The notes below the pieces were generated by a model. It saw only the letters and a program-made list of their open reading frames with translations, was not told the DNA's origin and did no database searches. Position numbers and translations under genes: made by a program. DNA of 64,000 bases from contig OZ010673.1 in the NCBI GenBank assembly GCA_963932185.1, forward strand, positions 60,811,897-60,875,896, in the 5' to 3' direction. The stretch is from Troglohyphantes excavatus. Its lineage: Eukaryota > Arthropoda > Arachnida > Araneae > Linyphiidae. This document shows positions 60,520-64,000 of the stretch, in pieces; positions within the stretch are counted from its first letter, which is position 1; the number at the start of each line of letters is the position of its first letter.

Positions 60520-60840
60520 AGTGAACTTGTGTTCGGAGAGTTGCCAGATTCGCTTTAGTAAAGTAACAATTCGCTCGCTAAAGTAACAATACGTAGTCCG
60601 AACTTACCTACCATTTCTACCGCGTGTATATAAGACTGGTGCACGTTAAATCTGATCGGGGTCCGATGTCCTTACGCCCATTGATGGGGCGGTTGGAAGC
60701 TGGGATGTTGTCCTCGTCACCTGATCATGGTTCAAAAATACGAGGCAGTGTTCCCGGGTCTTTCGAGATAGACCCTGTACTGTCGCCAATATCCCAATGT
60801 GCATGCTCTAGTGCGACGTTAATTAACCAAACCAAACCAA
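60520..60840 (+). repeat. SINE S2, head-less copy
   Basis: Core 'CGGAGAGTTGCCAGATTCGC', 'GTGTATATAAGACTGGTGCA', 'GTTCCCGGGTCTTTCGAGAT', then TAGTGCGACGT (60809) and an AACCAAACCAAACCAAA tail. Confidence 0.75.
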
Positions 60841-60918
60841 ATCAGGTTGGTTGATTGAAATAACGTCACACTAGTGCTGCACAGTGGACTTTTGGCGACT
60901 GTTCGGGAATTAGTGGTG
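60841..60918 (-). repeat. SINE S2 tail fragment, reversed
   Basis: Directly abuts the previous copy tail-to-tail: 'AACGTCACACTAGTGCTGC' then 'TTTTGGCGACTGTTCGGG'. Confidence 0.65.
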
Positions 60919-60924
60919 TTTTTT

Positions 60925-61225
60925 AATACTTTAAAGTGATTTAGTGGCGCATTGTAGAAATATTAAATGTATATAAATATTATATTTTCTTCGTATAGAA
61001 TTAATTTTTAAATTGCCAAACAAATAGTTTTTGCTCTTGCTTTTTACCCAAAAGAAAATAGAAAAAATTCAGCAAAGAGCAATACATATCGGCTTTTTTT
61101 AACCTGCGAAATATACGAAACATTGCGGTAACGATGAAAGTGAGGTACAGTTGTTACCCTTTCATTGGATTCATGTCAACAAAATGCCATGCCCAATCCA
61201 GAAGTTACAATTAGAGATCAGTGGA
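60925..61225 (+). repeat. Repeat B, copy 4 (5' truncated)
   Basis: Starts within the middle of repeat B and continues to 'CCAATCCAGAAGTTACA'. Confidence 0.78.
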
Positions 61226-62760
61226 GAAGTCTCATCTTAGATAATGAAACTGAGCTACTTATGCCGGAAGTATATTCCAACGTACACAACGCATTTCTGA
61301 TATTTTTGAATTAGTAAAATGACATGTTAGAATACATTGGACAATATTTTCATATGGCAATGATATTTAAGAGGTCCGTCAGATTGCGATTAACAAAAAT
61401 ACATAATGTGTTTGTGCTTATTAAAAAGCAGTACTATTTATTAATAATTATGCAAAACTATTAATTCAATTGGAATAAAATTCCGTACACGTATTGGGTA
61501 AACAATATCTTGCACACAATGTTCAATCACAATATGTTCTGCATTTAGTATACTTTTTATGAAAAAAGTAATTTTATAACTGTAGGATTTTAGTTTAATA
61601 TGTTCGTAGGGTGTAATTTTTTTCAAGAGTTTTCAATATACACTCATAAAATTTTATTTTTATGTAGAATACATTTTAATTAAATTACTGAACCTAATTT
61701 TAATTTTAGTTTTAGATTAGAAAAGAATTAAAATACTTTTAAATAAAAATGTTTTGTTTACTTTTTGACTAATATTTTTGAACATATATATTTTTTTTAT
61801 TCTAGTAAAACAACTAAAATTTAGGCTTTTCGAGAACCTAAATTCCAATCAAATCCAATCAAATCATTTCCAATCAAACGAGATACTAATCTCGTTTGAT
61901 TGGAAATAAAATTTCCTTTTGATTGAAAATATACTTTTTGAGAAAAATGTACTAAAATATGGAAAAAAAACATTTTTTGAGAAACAGTAAAACGTATCAC
62001 TGGTGAATCTAAATTGATTTTTTTGCCTTCCCGTGCAATTATTTATCAACTATGTAGGATCAGTGAGAGCACGAAATAGTGGCTTTATTTTTAACAATTA
62101 AATTTTCAAATAGTGACTGTTTCCAAAAGAAGGGGGTGTTCACTTTTATTTAAATTTTTTATTTCGAATTTTACATAACTTAATATGCGATTTTTTTCAA
62201 AAACTTAATCAAGCGATAAGTAATGACGTTATACAGACCCATAAGCCATAAACTGAAAATAAGATTTTTTTTAAGTTTGTAACTGCACCTTTAACGTGTA
62301 AGTTTAAAAAGTAACATACAACTTTTGTAAAAAAAAAAACATGCAACATTTTATTTTTCATTTATTACAATTGGCAATTTACTAAGCGGATCTTCATTTG
62401 AAAACAACATTTATAACAATTATTGAAAACATTTCTGATTAAAGATTTATTCGCCAATAAAGGTAACTTGAGGAGAAAAAAAAGCATTCAAAACCTGCTT
62501 CGTCCAATTATGGGGATTTATTGAAAAAGGGAAATAACTTTTCCTTAAATGCGTTGAATCGTGTACGGATTACAATTTTGCAAGTTAATTTCAACGAGAC
62601 AAAACATGCTTCGGACGAATAAATCAGTTTACCTTAATAGAACATTTGGAGCCGAGTTCAGTGATGTAGTAATCAAATTATTTTTTTGAGTTCTTGTTCT
62701 TTACTAGTATTAATATCAATATATGTGATAATTCTTTAATTAGATAACAGTCGTTATTAT
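61226..62760. other. AT-rich intergenic with one perfect hairpin
   Basis: 61867-61884 and 61889-61906 are a perfect 18-bp stem (TTTCCAATCAAACGAGAT) with loop ACTA, preceded by CCAATCAAAT repeats. No gene is supported. Confidence 0.6.
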
Positions 62761-62778
62761 TTTGAGATGGGGTCAATC

Positions 62779-63687
62779 CAAGGATAGTGAAGACCATATA
62801 TATATATATATATATATACGGTGTGCTCGTGTTTCGCTTTTTGAAAGGGGCAAGGAAAGAATTCTTTTGACGTCATTTTAGCTCCGCCTTACTATGAGTT
62901 TTTGATCATTCTCATTGGCTGTATGTTTCAAGCATTGCTACTTAGGTTCGATCCCCGTGGTTAACGACTGGTGATTTAATTTTTAATTAACAAAATAATG
63001 TAAATATCTGTAAATAATTGTGTTCAGGTAGCTTCACTGCTAATCCGTCCTTGTTTAGTTATGTCCCCGTATTTTACTTGATTGAAATTGTAACTCATTT
63101 AATATGTCCAATACAAATGCATTGACCTGATGGTTCCTAACCTCATTTTACTTTTTCAAAATTCATGGACATGGTCTCGTGGCAGCTAATATTATTTTAA
63201 TACGCTTAATTTATTAAGCAACTTTTTTGAAATTTTTACATACTAAATACAATCCTTAAAATATAATTTAAACTCTTAAAATTTAGCGAATTCTAAATAA
63301 AATTAACGATTATCACTTTTAAATAGTTCACAAAAAAACAAATAGATGGCAGCACGTCAAGAACCATTGGTTCAAATGGTTTCTGAATATTTTAATAACG
63401 AAACGACTTTGGAAATCGATTCAAATTGTTTTTTGAAGCAAATTTTAACTGTTTTCTTTTAAATAAATCCATGATTAGTTAAAAACAAGAATTCTTGTTA
63501 AATTAAGTACTCCTTGATAATAGCGACAATTACTCTTAAAACGACTGTCGAGAGCATTAGATACGCCCACAGACAGTTGAAGGCGGAGGAAGGCGTCACT
63601 ATGACGTCAAAAGAATCCTTTTCCCCGCCCTCCATCAGCAAGAGCGAGTACCAGCACACCTTTTATAAATAGTCTCCACTATCCTTG
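62779..63687. mobile_element. TIR element with 9-bp TSD, 909 bp
   Basis: Ends CAAGGATAGTG / CACTATCCTTG are perfect. GGGTCAATC is duplicated exactly at 62770-62778 and 63688-63696. Imperfect TIRs run inward about 110 bp (shared GGTGTGCTSG, TTCTTTTGACGTCA, CTCCGCCTT). 9-bp TSDs are usual for MULE elements and possible for Merlin. No ORF. A (TA)n sits in the left TIR. Confidence 0.85.
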
Positions 63688-63696
63688 GGGTCAATC

Positions 63697-64000
63697 AAGG
63701 TAAAAAAAGGTTTTTAAGGTAAAACAAAAACTAATAATTAATCACATTATTTATGAAAGAATTTTTTCTTTGTTTTTTCACAAATTGGTATTACATAGAC
63801 AGGGGTCTTAACTAAATGTTAGCTCTGTATAAATATTACTGTGAAAGATATTTTTTTTACTTGTGGATATATCTGGATTTAAAACCAAATAATGGGATTT
63901 GTCTGGTTTTGCAACTGATAACTGCACTGCGGTTGGTGCACAATAGCCTACGCACATCTTGATCTATATGTATTTAAAACTGATTTATTTACTTACCTGG
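63697..64000. other. AT-rich intergenic, nothing secure
   Basis: The last bases (ACTTACCTGG) are a perfect splice-donor complement on the minus strand, but one motif alone does not support an exon. Confidence 0.4.

Noticed and set aside
63985..64000. Minus-strand splice donor (complement of ACTTACCTGG)
   Set aside because: A single consensus match at the window edge with no exon visible.

Overview
The window looks like a stretch of a gene-poor, AT-rich arthropod-type animal genome. Evidence for this: a decayed mariner transposase, several kinds of TIR transposon, at least two tRNA-derived SINE families, long (TA)n tracts, many unrelated tandem arrays, and no operon-like gene packing. I cannot fix the species (a chelicerate or an insect would both fit). 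Only one long, credible protein gene is present. Nearly everything else is repeats or short unique islands in an AT desert.

The gene is an intact intronless 415-codon ORF (39284-40531) with two RRM domains of the hnRNP A/B-D / Squid type. It lies directly downstream of a 551-bp sequence with complete LTR anatomy (TG...CA ends, TATA, AATAAA, then a PBS-like site). No gag, pol or second LTR is visible, so it is either an LTR-driven retrocopy or a host gene captured by an LTR element.

Layout. 0-3 kb: foldback element, first skew island, possible decayed exons. 3-4.5 kb: a full copy of repeat family A and a small foldback. 5.6-8 kb: ~118-bp satellite and 300 bp of (TA)n. 8.1-11.4 kb: a 2.36-kb long-TIR DNA transposon with 8-bp TSD abutting a dead mariner. 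13-15.3 kb: AT minisatellite, an island, repeat C. 17.9-25.5 kb: family A copies, 20-bp and 18-bp minisatellites, two islands. 26-34.8 kb: islands, SINE, pogo-like MITE, ~231-bp satellite, a 310-bp MITE. 35-41.2 kb: family A, (TA)n, island, LTR and RRM gene. 42-45.7 kb: 68-bp and ~112-bp arrays, islands, repeat B. 45.7-54.3 kb: nested family A copies, a TTAA-flanked MITE, a 1-kb hAT with perfect TSD, segmental duplications. 54.3-61.2 kb: SINE cluster, hAT remnant, 18-20-bp minisatellite, islands, repeat B. 62.8-63.7 kb: a TIR element with a 9-bp TSD.

Two observations stand out beyond ordinary annotation. (1) About a dozen unique GC-richer islands, spaced 2-7 kb apart, share one compositional signature: an A/C-rich (G-depleted) left arm, a GC-rich centre and a G/T-rich (C-depleted) right arm, often with C-runs on the left and G-runs on the right. 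This skew flip is symmetric under reverse complement. It is what divergent germline transcription, or bidirectional replication initiation, would leave behind. A one-sided version follows the RRM gene. (2) Family A is a ~610-bp TA-flanked TIR element (CACTGT...ACAGTG) that carries a tRNA-Arg-like A box/B box in its middle, a chimera of MITE and SINE features, with over ten copies here including tandemly expanded ones.
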